A stretch of DNA of 64,000 bases from Podocnemis expansa. Taxonomy: Eukaryota > Chordata > Testudines > Podocnemididae. Position 1 is the stretch's first letter, and the number at the start of each line of letters is the position of its first letter. The position numbers and the translations under genes are program-made. The stretch lies in contig ML682125.1 in the NCBI GenBank assembly GCA_007922195.1, positions 1,881,020-1,945,019 on the forward strand, read 5' to 3'. The notes beneath the pieces are model-generated. The model did no database searches and was not told the origin of the DNA. It saw only the letters and a list, made by a program, of their open reading frames with translations. This document shows, one piece after another, positions 55,918 through 64,000 of the stretch.

Positions 55918-56123
55918 TAAGAAGGAACTGAGAAGGGGTGGGTCAGCTGTGCCTTATATAGTAAGCCACAGCAGTACCACCCCAGGGGGTGCCACAGCCG
56001 ACCCTACAGGTACTCTAGGGAAAAATACTCAGGCTATCCATGCACGTGGCGTGTGCACACCTAACATGGAATGGCCAGGAGCAACACATCTCAGAGAACA
56101 TCAGTTAGAGATGAGAAACCCCT
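55918..56123 (-). repeat. DIRS E right inverted terminal repeat
   Basis: Inverse of 50458-50640 (gccttatatagtaag, ggtgccacagccgaccctac, cacacctaacatggaatgg), with an outer extension gagaacatcagttagagatg. Confidence 0.82.
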
Positions 56124-56293
56124 TCTTCCTTCAGTCTCTCTTTGTAAGTCTTGTGCTCCAGCCCCATGATCATTTTTGTTGCCCTCCGCTGGACTCTTTC
56201 TAATTTCATAGAATCATAGAATCATAGGGTTGGAAGGGACCCCACAAGGTCATCTAGTCCAACCCCCTGCCAAAAAAAGCAGGACCACTCCCA

Positions 56294-58470
56294 TTAGATC
56301 ATCCCAGTCAGTGTTTTGTCCAGCTGGGACTTGAACACCTCCAGAGATGGAGATTCCACCACCTCCCTAGGCAACTTATTCCAATGCTTCACCACTCGCC
56401 TAGTAAGGAAGTTTTTCCTAATATCCAGCCTGGACCGCCCCAGCTGTAACTTGAAGCCATTGCTTCTCGTTCTGCCCTCTGTTACTACCGAGAACAGTCG
56501 AGCTCCCTCCTCCTTGGAGCAACCCTTCAAGTAGTTGAAGGTTGCTATCAAATCCCCCCTCAGTCTTCTCTTCTGCAGGCTAAATAAGCCTAGTTCCTTC
56601 AGTCTTTCTTCATAGGGCTTGTGCTCCAGCCCTTTGATCATTTTGGTTGCCCTCCTCTGGACTCTCTCTAATTTGTCCATGTCCTTTTTGTAGTGGGGAG
56701 CCCAAAACTGGACACAGTATTCCAGATGTGGCCTCACTAGTGCAGAATAGAGGGGAATGATCACATCCCTCGATCCTTTTTGTAGTGGGGAGCCCAAAAC
56801 TGGACACAGTATTCAAGATGCTGCCTTCACCAGTGCCGAATAGAAGGGAATAACCTGATCCCTCGATCTGTTGGCAACACTTCTACTGGTGCAGCCCAGT
56901 ATGCCATTTGCCTTTTTGGCAACAAGAGCACACTGTTGACTCATATCCAGCTTCCCATCCACCATGACCCCCCAGGTCCTTTTCTACAGTGCTGCTACAT
57001 AGCTGATTGCTCCCCAACCTGTAGCAGTGCATGAGATTTTTTCTGTCGTAAGTCCAGGACTTGTCCTCGCTGACCCTCATGACCTTTCTTTTGGCCCACT
57101 GCTCCAATTTGTCTAGGTTTCCCTGAGTCCTCTCCCTGACCTCCAGAGTGTCTATCGTTTCCCCCAGCTTGGTGTTATCCGCAAACTTACTGAGTGTGCA
57201 ATCTATTCCATCATCCAGATCATTAATAAAAATGTTGAACAGAACTGGCCCCAGGACCAACCCCTGGGGTACACCACTCGTTACTGGTTGCCAAGTAGAC
57301 ACTGAACCATTGAGTACTACTTGCTGAAACCGTTGATCCAGCCAGTTTTCCAGCCACCTTACATTCCACACATCCAATCCATACTTCTTTAACTTGCCAG
57401 TGAGAATGCTATAGGAAACCATATCAAAACCCCTGCTAAATTTGAGGTATATCATGTCAACTGCTGTTCCTGCATCCAAAGCCAGTCATCTCATCATAGA
57501 AGGCAATCAGGTTGGTCAGGCACAATTTGCCTTTGGTGAATCTGTGCTGACTGTTCCTGGTCACTCTATTTTCCTCCAAGTGTTTCAGGATGGATTCCTG
57601 AGAACCTGCTCCATGATTTTTCCAGGGATTAAGGTGAGGCTGGCAGTCGGTAATTCCCTGGATCCTCCTTTTTGCCTTTCTTGAAGATAGGAACTATATT
57701 TGCTTTTTTTCCAGTCCTCTGGCACCTCCTCTGTTTGCCACGAGTTTGCAAACATAATGGTCAGCAGTTCTGCTATCTCCTTGGCCAACTCTCTCAGCAC
57801 CATCAGATGCAGTTCATCCGGTCCCATAGATTTGTGCACATCTAACTGCTTTTAGTCCCTAGCCTGACCTTCCCCCACCAAGGACCTCTCTTCTTCTCTC
57901 CAATCTGCCATACCCAGTGTAGTGGGCTGGGAGCTGGCCCTCCTTGTGAAGACTGAAGTGAAAAAAAGCATGGAGCACTTCAGCCATTTCTGTCTCCTCC
58001 ACCACAAGGATATCTGCCCCATTCAATAAGGGACATACACCATCCCTGATCCTCTTCTTGTTATTGACACACTTGTAGAACCCCTTCCTCTTATCCTTCA
58101 CATCCATTGATAGCTGCAACTCCAATTGTCTTTTGGCTTTTCTGCATCGCTGCAGTCCTGAGCAATATCTTTGGATGCCTCCCTAGTCATCTGTCCAAGC
58201 TTCCACTTCTTGTAAGCTTCCTTTTATGTTTCGGCTCACTGCAGAGTTCTGTGCTGGGTGCCTTCCACACTTGCTGTTCTTTCTGCACATCAGTATGGTA
58301 TTTTCCTGTGCTCTTAGTAGGGTTTCTTTAAAATACATCCAGCTCTCTTGCCCATCTTTCCCCTTCAGATCAGCCTCCCAACAGATCCTGCCCATCAGCT
58401 CCCTAAGAGAGCCAAAAATCTGCTTTTCTGAAGTCCAGGGTCTGTGTTTTGCATCTTTCCTTTTTTCCAT
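56294..58470 (-). pseudogene. CR1 ORF2, several open fragments
   Basis: On the minus strand, in 5' to 3' order: linker (58470-58183), fingers (58125-57585: VVEETEMAEVLHAFF, KSMGPDELHLMVLRELAKEI), palm (57479-56883: [31 protein letters not shown], catalytic box FADNTKLGE) and C-terminal domain (56797-56294: [20 protein letters not shown]). The second catalytic Asp is Asn. The 92-bp duplication shifts the frame. Not functional. Confidence 0.8.
56683..56866. repeat. 92-bp tandem duplication inside CR1
   Basis: cctttttgtagtggggagcc begins at 56683 and again at 56775. Both units continue with aaaactggacacagtattc and end in ccctcgat. The second unit has diverged. 92 is not a multiple of three, so the RT frame is broken. 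Confidence 0.8.
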
Positions 58471-58589
58471 TAATCAGCATCTTGAACTCTACCATCTCAT
58501 GGTCACTGCTGCCCAGGCTGCCATTCACTTCTACTTCCCCGTCATTGCAAAACAAGAGATGTTATTACAAAATAGCTTAAACCTACTTT

Positions 58590-58932
58590 AATTCAAATCA
58601 TCTGTTATTTTGAAATGATGCTGTTCAGGCATCTTATTTTGAAATAACCTTTATTTTGAAATAACACTTTTGCCATTCTCCTTCCTACGGTGCCTTCCTT
58701 TATATATATATATTGGGTCGGGGCATGGCCCAGTGAGGGGGCCATGTTGCCACACCTCCCATGCTGCCCCTCTCCTGATTTGAAGTAGCAAGTTCTGTGT
58801 CTGGACTTGCTATTTCGGTTTGAGGTTTTTTGCTTAGTTCGATTTAAGTTAATTCGCATTAAGGATTTTATTTCAAATTAACTTATTTTAATTTAACAAA
58901 TCAAAATAAGCATGTGCATGTGGACATAGCCG
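58590..58932. repeat. MITE fragment with TTATTTTGAAATAAC units
   Basis: Several ttattttgaaataac palindromes. The right end gcatgtgcatgtggacatag matches the TIR style of the element at 16602-17558. The left TIR was not recognised, so it may be truncated. Confidence 0.5.
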
Positions 58933-58956
58933 CTTTTCTCTGTCTCAGCACATGGA

Positions 58957-59099
58957 CATAGAATATTCGGGTTGGAAGTGACCTCATGAGGTCATGTAGT
59001 CCAATCTCCTAAAACAAGGCCCACTCTCACTAAATCAGCCCAGCCAGGGTATTGTCTAACTGGACCTTAAATATCTCCAGAGAATGAGATTCCACCACA
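58957..59099 (-). mobile_element. CR1 3'-end fragment (-)
   Basis: acatagaatattcgggttgg ... agagaatgagattccaccac: the CR1 3' region, 140 bp, minus strand. Confidence 0.82.
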
Positions 59100-59703
59100 T
59101 GGGGTCAGTCACTTCAGAAATATGACCTCTGTTTCCTGTGGGTCTTGATTAACCTGTGGAACTCACTGCTACAAGCCACTGTTGAAGCTTAAAGAGGAAC
59201 CAGCCCTTTTGAATGAAACCAGCCAGTAAATGCTGAATAATCTGCATCTGGCAAGACTAGAACTAGCATTCAGACCTCTGTGCCACAGAGCTGCTTCTGC
59301 TGTCTCTGGTTCTGGCCATTCTCAGGGTCGGGTGGCTGGATCAGGCCATACAACAAGGGAAGCAGGTAGGTGGCAGAAGTGGTAAATTGCACAAATGGCC
59401 CATCCACCTGAGTCCTTCAGCTCTGTTCTTGGCTTCCTTCTTCCTTCACTCCTGCCTTGGGTGGGTGACCTGTGGCCGGCACCATTGCTCAGCCTCCTTC
59501 AGCCACAGGCTCTGAGCTCAGCCCATCCTTTCCTGGCCTGTGGCCCTCACCTTTCCCAGGAGGTCCCCTTGATTCCTGCTGGGTTCTTTCCATGGGCTGC
59601 AAAGCTGTAGTGGTCATGCTGCCTGTGGGTGGGGGGAGACAGTGGGACAGGAGCTGGAGAGAGAGAGGCGCAGCCCTGGCTTCATTCTTGTGTGTGCTCT
59701 CAG
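59100..59703. other. DOCK intron 3, 3' end
   Basis: Intronic sequence leading to the acceptor tgtgtgctctcag before 59704. No other feature was recognised. Confidence 0.6.
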
Positions 59704-59763
59704 CCCTTCCTGGAGGAGAGGCGAGGAGGTCGCCCCCGATCCAGGATGTGGGGCCCAGAGATG
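59704..59763 (+). CDS. DOCK-A exon: start of C-terminal tail, truncated by gap
   Basis: Acceptor tgtgtgctctcag, then PFLEERRGGRPRSRMWGPEM in phase 0, which continues from LREL of the exon at 39524-39661. The Arg-rich RRGGRPRS motif corresponds to the conserved RRxxRPRS stretch just after DHR2 in DOCK-A proteins. The 3' end and donor are lost in a 10-N gap. Confidence 0.8.
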
Positions 59764-59773
59764 NNNNNNNNNN
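59764..59773. other. Assembly gap (10 N)
   Basis: Ten N of unknown true length inside or just after a DOCK exon. Confidence 1.
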
Positions 59774-59957
59774 CTGCCACTGCCCTGCCTTACTACCCCT
59801 CTCCCTGCCAACCCTGCCCCAGCCTTTTCCCTGCCCTCCCCTCCCTCATTCCTGGCCACTGCTCTCTGTTCCCTACCCAGTTCCTGCCCTCCCCTGTGCT
59901 CTGCTTGCCCTCCCTTATCCCCCACCCCCATCCCTCTCTCATATGGCTCCCCTACAG

Positions 59958-60120
59958 TGTGGAGCCCCCTCCATCCAGAACGTCGGTGCTCTCTGCTCCT
60001 GACCGCCCCACCGAGGCTGAGGAGCGCAAAAGCGAGCGCAAGGAGAATCGTGGTAGCACCTTCTTTGGGTACCGGCGGCAGGAGCAGCGCCAATCCGTGT
60101 CGGAGCCCCTGGAGCCCAAG
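59958..60120 (+). CDS. DOCK-A exon: serine/proline-rich tail
   Basis: 163 bp, entering with one base of a split codon; acceptor ggctcccctacag, donor gtaacagc. It encodes VEPPPSRTSVLSAPDRPTEA, then a charged stretch EERKSERKENRGSTFFG and RRQEQRQSVSEPLEPK. The low-complexity, charged character fits the poorly conserved DOCK C-terminal tail. Assignment rests on splice signals, phase continuity with the next exon and position. Confidence 0.65.
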
Positions 60121-60484
60121 GTAACAGCAGCTACCACCAGCATGAGCCTCCGCAGATATGTGGTTCTCTTTCGCCTCACTGCACCCTCCTGTCCCAACTG
60201 CCCCTGCACTCCAAGAGTGGGGTGCCCAAAGGCACACCCTGTTGCATCCAGCAGGCTGGGGCATAGCTCCCAGTGGGGTGGAGTGTGGAGCTGGCCTGCC
60301 AGGTAGACCCTGGCCTGGAATCCAAGAGAGCTGGATTCTGCCCATTCCTTTCATATTGCTCCCCAGCTCATCTGGTGCAGACGAGCCCTGCCACCCCCAG
60401 GCTGCCCCAGCACAGCCACTGTCGCTGGGCCATTTGCTGTTTGGGAAGAGGCACCCAGAGCTGCTGTCACCCTTATTTCTCCAG

Positions 60485-60596
60485 GAAGAGAAGTGGAGAC
60501 TCTCACGGAACATGACAGAGGGCAGCCTGTCCGTCACCGAGGGAAAGCCGCCACTGCCGGACAAAGATGCCAGTGCTGCATCCCCCACCACAGCAG
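60485..60596 (+). CDS. DOCK-A exon: tail with PxLPxK motif
   Basis: 112 bp, phase 0 start, acceptor cccttatttctccag, donor gtatgg. It encodes EEKWRLSRNMTEGSLSVTEG and KPPLPDKDASAASPTTAG. The PPLPDK run fits the PxLPxK consensus bound by the CRK SH3 domain, which is a known feature of DOCK1 and DOCK5 tails. It leaves one base for a split codon. The following exon could not be fixed: an acceptor-like ccccccctccacctag at about 61235-61250 would give a short frame ending at a TGA near 61316, but this is weak. Confidence 0.65.
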
Positions 60597-62299
60597 GTAT
60601 GGATGCCTCCCACACCCCTGCCCCTCTCCTCCAGAAGGGCAGATACAGACGCTTTCCTCCCTCCCACCTAGCAAGAATGTACACGCCTTTCCTTCCAGCA
60701 CAGCAGGTACACACACCTTCCCCTTCCTCCCCACCTGCACAGCCAGTCTGGTCACCCCTCTTCCTCAGGCAGGGCAGGTGGGGTACCCAGGGGTGCGGTA
60801 GAAGGGGGCTATGGGTCAGGATAGAGGGACACCATAGAGCTTGGCAGCCCTTTCTGGGGGCTGTAGCCAGCATTTCTTGGAGTGTCTGTTTGTGTTGGTC
60901 CCAGTCCCAGTCATGCAGATGTGGCCTCTACACACAAACTTGGGTTCTTGTGGCCAACGGTGTTGCTGAGGCTGCGCCCATATCCCCCACCCTTTTGCCC
61001 CTCAGCCTCAGTACCTCTCCTGTATGGCAGATCACCTCCTCCCAAATTTGCTTTGCCTGCCATTCATTTTCCAAGCAGGTGGGAACACAGAACATCCATT
61101 ACAAGCCTCCCTGGCAGCAGATGCCCTAGTGAGCTGGGGTTTACTTCATGTGCCCAAGCCTCTTCCTCCACTGATTGAACCCCATCAGCACCAGCTGACC
61201 AGGCCATTGCTGGGGTGGCTGCCCACATTGCACCCCCCCCCTCCACCTAGGATCACAGCCCTTTCCCCACATGCTCAGCTTGCTCTGTCACAGCCACCAG
61301 CCCCCCAGGGGAGGATGATGAGAGGCTCCAGGGAAGTGCTGAAAAGACCGGCGTAGCAGTGCTCTTTCCCCCTCCTCTCCTTATGAGGCCGTGAATCCAA
61401 TGATGTCTTCTACTTGACGCCAGGAGCTTCCTGGGTCTCCGGAGGTGGATGCTGAGGTGTTGGGTACCTCCGGGAAGTGGGTTGGGGCAGTACCACAAAT
61501 TACTTGAAAGTGTCCCGTCCCCGTCCCCCCCCCGGCACCGGGTAGACATGTGCTGTCTAGTGAGTCAGGAAGCTTGGATTCTACCAAGGTCAAAGAGGTA
61601 TGAGCGACACTGCCTGGGCTGGCCTAGAGGCTGGACTATGTCTACACAAACCAGGTGGAGCCCATGGCCACTTGTGGAGGCATCTATATGCAAGGTGGGA
61701 AAAAATCAGAGCTTCCAAAGATGACTTCAGAGGAGAAGGACCTGAAGAGGTTAAACCTCTTTAGCAGGATAGGAACCAGTCAACAGGCCATCCTCAGCTG
61801 TAATGAAGTGCCGCTGGTGAAGTGTGTTCCCTTGCAGTGGGCCAAAGGGACCCAGTTCACACACAAACTGCCACAGGGCCAGCGGTCTGACTTACATCTA
61901 CCCTAGCAGATCAGCTGATTGCAGGCCATCCCCCGAAGTGGCAAGAGAGGCACCTGATGCAGCTGCACATTCTTGGCTGTGTCTCCTGCAGAGTGAAGTT
62001 CCCCACAACTTCAGTCTTCAGCTGTATAGGGGTGGTACAAACTGCAGTCAAAGCCCTTCCCCTTTCTTTGAGGACCCCAATGCATAAACCAAAGACACCT
62101 GCATTTGCTGAGGTTCCAGAGACATTCTGCTGTCCGTGGAATAGTATATGCTGGGAGCTCAGAGAGCATGCTAGACACGGCTGCTCCACATAGAGCAATA
62201 GTACAACACAGTACCCTAAGAGCCCCAGCGTGCTAGATGCTGTCCAAATGCCGAGTAGAGACAATTTATAAGTAAAGTGTCAGACAAGAAGAGGAAAAA
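60597..62299. other. DOCK 3' region, no confident exon
   Basis: Pyrimidine-rich DNA with several possible acceptors. It probably holds the last intron(s), the final short coding exon and the 3' UTR, but no frame with family similarity was recognised. The sequence from about 61640 on shows nothing assignable. Confidence 0.4.
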
Positions 62300-64000
62300 C
62301 ATTTCAGGCATGGGTTCTAAACCAAGCTAGATGAATGTACATCTTAAACAGGTGATTAGGAGGAAATACAAGGCCTACAAGGAGTGGAAGTTGAGAGGGA
62401 TAGGAAAGGAGGACTACCTTTTAGAGGTCAGAGCATGTGGGGATCAAGTGAGGAAGGCCAAAAGCAAAGCAGAGTTAGACCTTGCAAAGGGAATCAAAAC
62501 CAATAGTAAAATGTTCTTTAACAATATAAACAGAAAGAAAACACAGAAGGAGGCAGTTGGACCACTATACATTGAGGATGGGGGTAGAGATCAAGGATAA
62601 TCTAGGCATGGTTGAATATCTAAATAAGTACTTTGCCTCTGTCTTTAATGAGGGTGATGGTGAGATTGGGGACAGAGGTAGGGCAGCTAATGGGAAGGAA
62701 ACTGTAGAAGTGGAAATTACCATATCTGAGGTGGAAGCCAAGCTTCAGCTGCTTAATGGAACTAAATCAGAGGGTCTGGATAATCTTTATCCAAGAATAT
62801 TGAAGGAATGTGCACATGAAATTGCCAGCCTTTTAGCAATGATTTTTAAAGTATCGGTGAACACAGGGGTTGTACCTTATGACTAGAGAATTGCTAATGT
62901 GGTCCCTATTTTCAAGAAAGGGAGTAAAAGTGATCCAGGTAACTACAGGCCTGTTAGTTTGACCTCAGCAGTATGCAAGATTTTGGAGAAAATTTTGAAG
63001 GAGAAAGTACTTAAGAATATTGAGGAAAATGGTAACTGTGATAAAATACAACATGGCTTTACAAAAGGTAGATCATGCCTGACCAACCTGATCACCTTTT
63101 TTTTGCGAAACTAACAGATTTTTTTGGATAAAGAGAATGAGGTGGACCTAATTTACATAGATTTCAGCAAGGCATTTGATACAGCGCCACACAGGGAATT
63201 ATTGGTTAAGATGGGGATAAAGAACTGGTTACAGGGGAGACTAAAGAGGGTCATAGTGAACTGTCTAGCTGGAAAGAGGTTACTAGTGGTGTTCCCCCAG
63301 GATTGGTCCTGGAACCCATCTTATTCAACCTTTTTGTTACTGACTTTGGCACAAAAAGTGGGAATGTGCTAATTAAGTTTGCAGACAACACCAAGCTGGG
63401 AGGTAGTGCCAATACAGAGGAGGATCGGGCTAGCATGCAGAATGATTTGGCTGACCTTGTAAAGTGGAGCATTAGAAATAGGATGAAATTCAACAATGGG
63501 AAGTGCAAGGTCATGCACTTAGGGGCAAATAACAGGAATTTTTCTTATACGTTGGGAATGCATCAGCTGGAAGTGACGGGGGGAGGCGAAGGACATGGGC
63601 ATACTGGTTGATCACAGCATGACAATGAGTAGCCAATGCGCTGTGGCAGTGAAAAAAGCTAATGCGGTCCCAGGGTGTGTCAGAAGTGGTATTTCCAGTC
63701 AAGATAGAGAGGTGTTAGTACCATTATACAAGGCGCTGGTGCGCCCTCACTTGGAGTATTGTGTACAGTTCTGGTCACCTATGTTTAAAAAAGATGAAGT
63801 CAAACTGGAACAGTGCAAAAAAGGGCTACAAGGATGATTCGTGGAATGGAACCTCTTCCCTATGAGAGAAGACTTAAAGAGCTTGGTTTGTTTAGTCTGA
63901 CCAAAAGAAGGCTGAGAGGAGATATGATTGCTCTTTATAAATACATTAGAGGGATAAATACAAGGGAGGGAGAGGAGTTATTTGAATACAGCGCCTATGT
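62300..64000 (+). mobile_element. CR1-type LINE (+), runs off window end
   Basis: Plus-strand LINE of the same lineage as 23570-26953: linker after the endonuclease, the RT and the start of the C-terminal domain. It is cut by the window edge at 64000 before the 3' end. Confidence 0.88.
62331..64000 (+). pseudogene. LINE ORF2 reverse transcriptase, lightly broken
   Basis: Large open pieces with few breaks: linker (62331-62600, VIRRKYKAYKEWKLRGIGKE), fingers (62557-62886, NLGMVEYLNKYFASVFNEGD; GLDNLYPRILKECAHEIASL), then KKGSKSDPGNYRPVSLTSAV and HGFTKGRSCLTNLI, palm YIDFSKAFDTAPHRELL, and the catalytic box FADNTKLGGS near 63380, with Asn in place of the second Asp. The C-terminal part reads [22 protein letters not shown] at 62884 and several indels disable it. 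Confidence 0.8.

Larger units (their letters stand above)
50458..56123 (+). mobile_element. DIRS-like retrotransposon copy E, second subfamily (5.7 kb)
   Basis: A nearly complete DIRS from a subfamily different from D: left terminal repeat, gag, pol with an internal deletion, recombinase, internal complementary region and right terminal repeat. It is inserted in CR1 without a target duplication, as expected for a recombinase-driven event; CR1 joins directly across it. It is disabled by deletion of the RT active-site region and by many stops. Confidence 0.88.
49005..56205 (-). mobile_element. CR1 LINE (-) split into three pieces by LTR-3 and DIRS E
   Basis: The pieces 49005-49195, 50267-50457 and about 56124-56205 form one continuous CR1 in minus orientation when the interruptions are removed: the end ...accatcctaataag joins gtaaggaagtttttcctaat, and aaataagcctag joins ttccttcagtctctctttg. 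Its truncated 5' side abuts the next CR1 at 56206. The only coding relic is a C-terminal fragment full of changes. Confidence 0.82.
56206..58530 (-). mobile_element. CR1 LINE (-), 2.3 kb, endonuclease tail to 3' end
   Basis: The 3' end is at 56206 (atagaatcatagaatcatag) and the element is truncated in the endonuclease near 58530 (minus strand reads a SDHEMVEF-like segment). It lies end to end with the older CR1 at 49005-56205. It carries a 92-bp tandem duplication at about 56683-56866. Confidence 0.88.
30104..60596 (+). other. DOCK-A family gene, 3' portion (six exons seen)
   Basis: These are six exons of one gene for a dedicator-of-cytokinesis protein of the DOCK1/2/5 (DOCK-A) group. Members activate Rac GTPases through a DHR2 domain and act with ELMO at the cell cortex. 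The exons keep phase across splice junctions: 59, 28 and 46 codons in phase 0, then a gap-truncated exon, then 163 bp, then 112 bp. Together they cover the end of DHR2 lobe C and the proline/serine-rich C-terminal tail. Which paralogue this is cannot be settled by eye: FAKYEKAFF is DOCK2-like, while LLAEGIQIHG and a PxLPxK motif are more like DOCK1/DOCK5. No exon was found upstream of 30104, so the preceding intron is at least 30 kb. The terminal exon was not identified. Confidence 0.85.

Noticed and set aside
59614..60873. A long minus-strand open frame of 419 codons
   Set aside because: It lies antisense to DOCK exons, crosses the N gap, is low-complexity and has no homology I recognise. 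GC-rich DNA makes such frames by chance.
61235..61320. A last DOCK exon with acceptor ccccccctccacctag
   Set aside because: The phase would fit, but the encoded peptide shows no family feature and several other acceptors are equally good.

Overview
The window reads as nuclear DNA of a non-avian reptile, most likely a turtle. CR1 LINEs are abundant in both orientations, DIRS tyrosine-recombinase retrotransposons occur in several copies, and there are many short hAT-type elements and solo-LTR-like repeats. There are no bacterial features, no tRNA or rRNA genes, and only one host gene. That gene, on the + strand, is a DOCK-A (DOCK1/2/5-type) Rac guanine-nucleotide exchange factor. Only its 3' part is present, as six exons between 30104 and 60596.

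Layout. 1-4240: a decayed DIRS element (A) carrying a hAT insertion, then a stray DIRS RNase H piece. 4243-7040: an unclassified repeat split by a minus-strand CR1 with a 307-codon open RT frame, then unassigned DNA. 7041-9160: gag of DIRS copy B. 9161-12335: a plus-strand CR1 split by a MITE (with an assembly gap) and a 210-bp hAT element. 12336-30103: no exon seen; mostly CR1 remnants, solo LTR-like copies, hAT elements, MITEs and an inverted repeat.

From 30104 on, the DOCK exons lie between transposons. Intron 1 (409 bp) and intron 5 (364 bp) are short. Intron 2 (8.75 kb) holds DIRS copy C, cut up by two solo LTRs and a CR1. Intron 3 (20.0 kb) holds a nested pile: one solo LTR hosts a second solo LTR, which hosts a nearly full-length DIRS (D). 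The adjoining CR1 hosts a third solo LTR, a second nearly full-length DIRS (E) and another CR1. Each of these two DIRS elements keeps inverted terminal repeats plus an internal region complementary to both ends, which is the diagnostic DIRS architecture. The window ends inside a plus-strand CR1.

No transposon here looks autonomous. DIRS D comes closest, but it has gag frameshifts, in-frame stops that look like CGA-to-TGA changes, a pol frameshift and a changed RT catalytic Asp. The most notable pattern is that the codon for the first catalytic Arg of the DIRS recombinase is lost in all three copies where it can be read, each time in a way that fits CpG decay. Boundaries of nested elements were set by comparing copies and by target-site duplications read by eye, so single-base ends may be off by a few bases.
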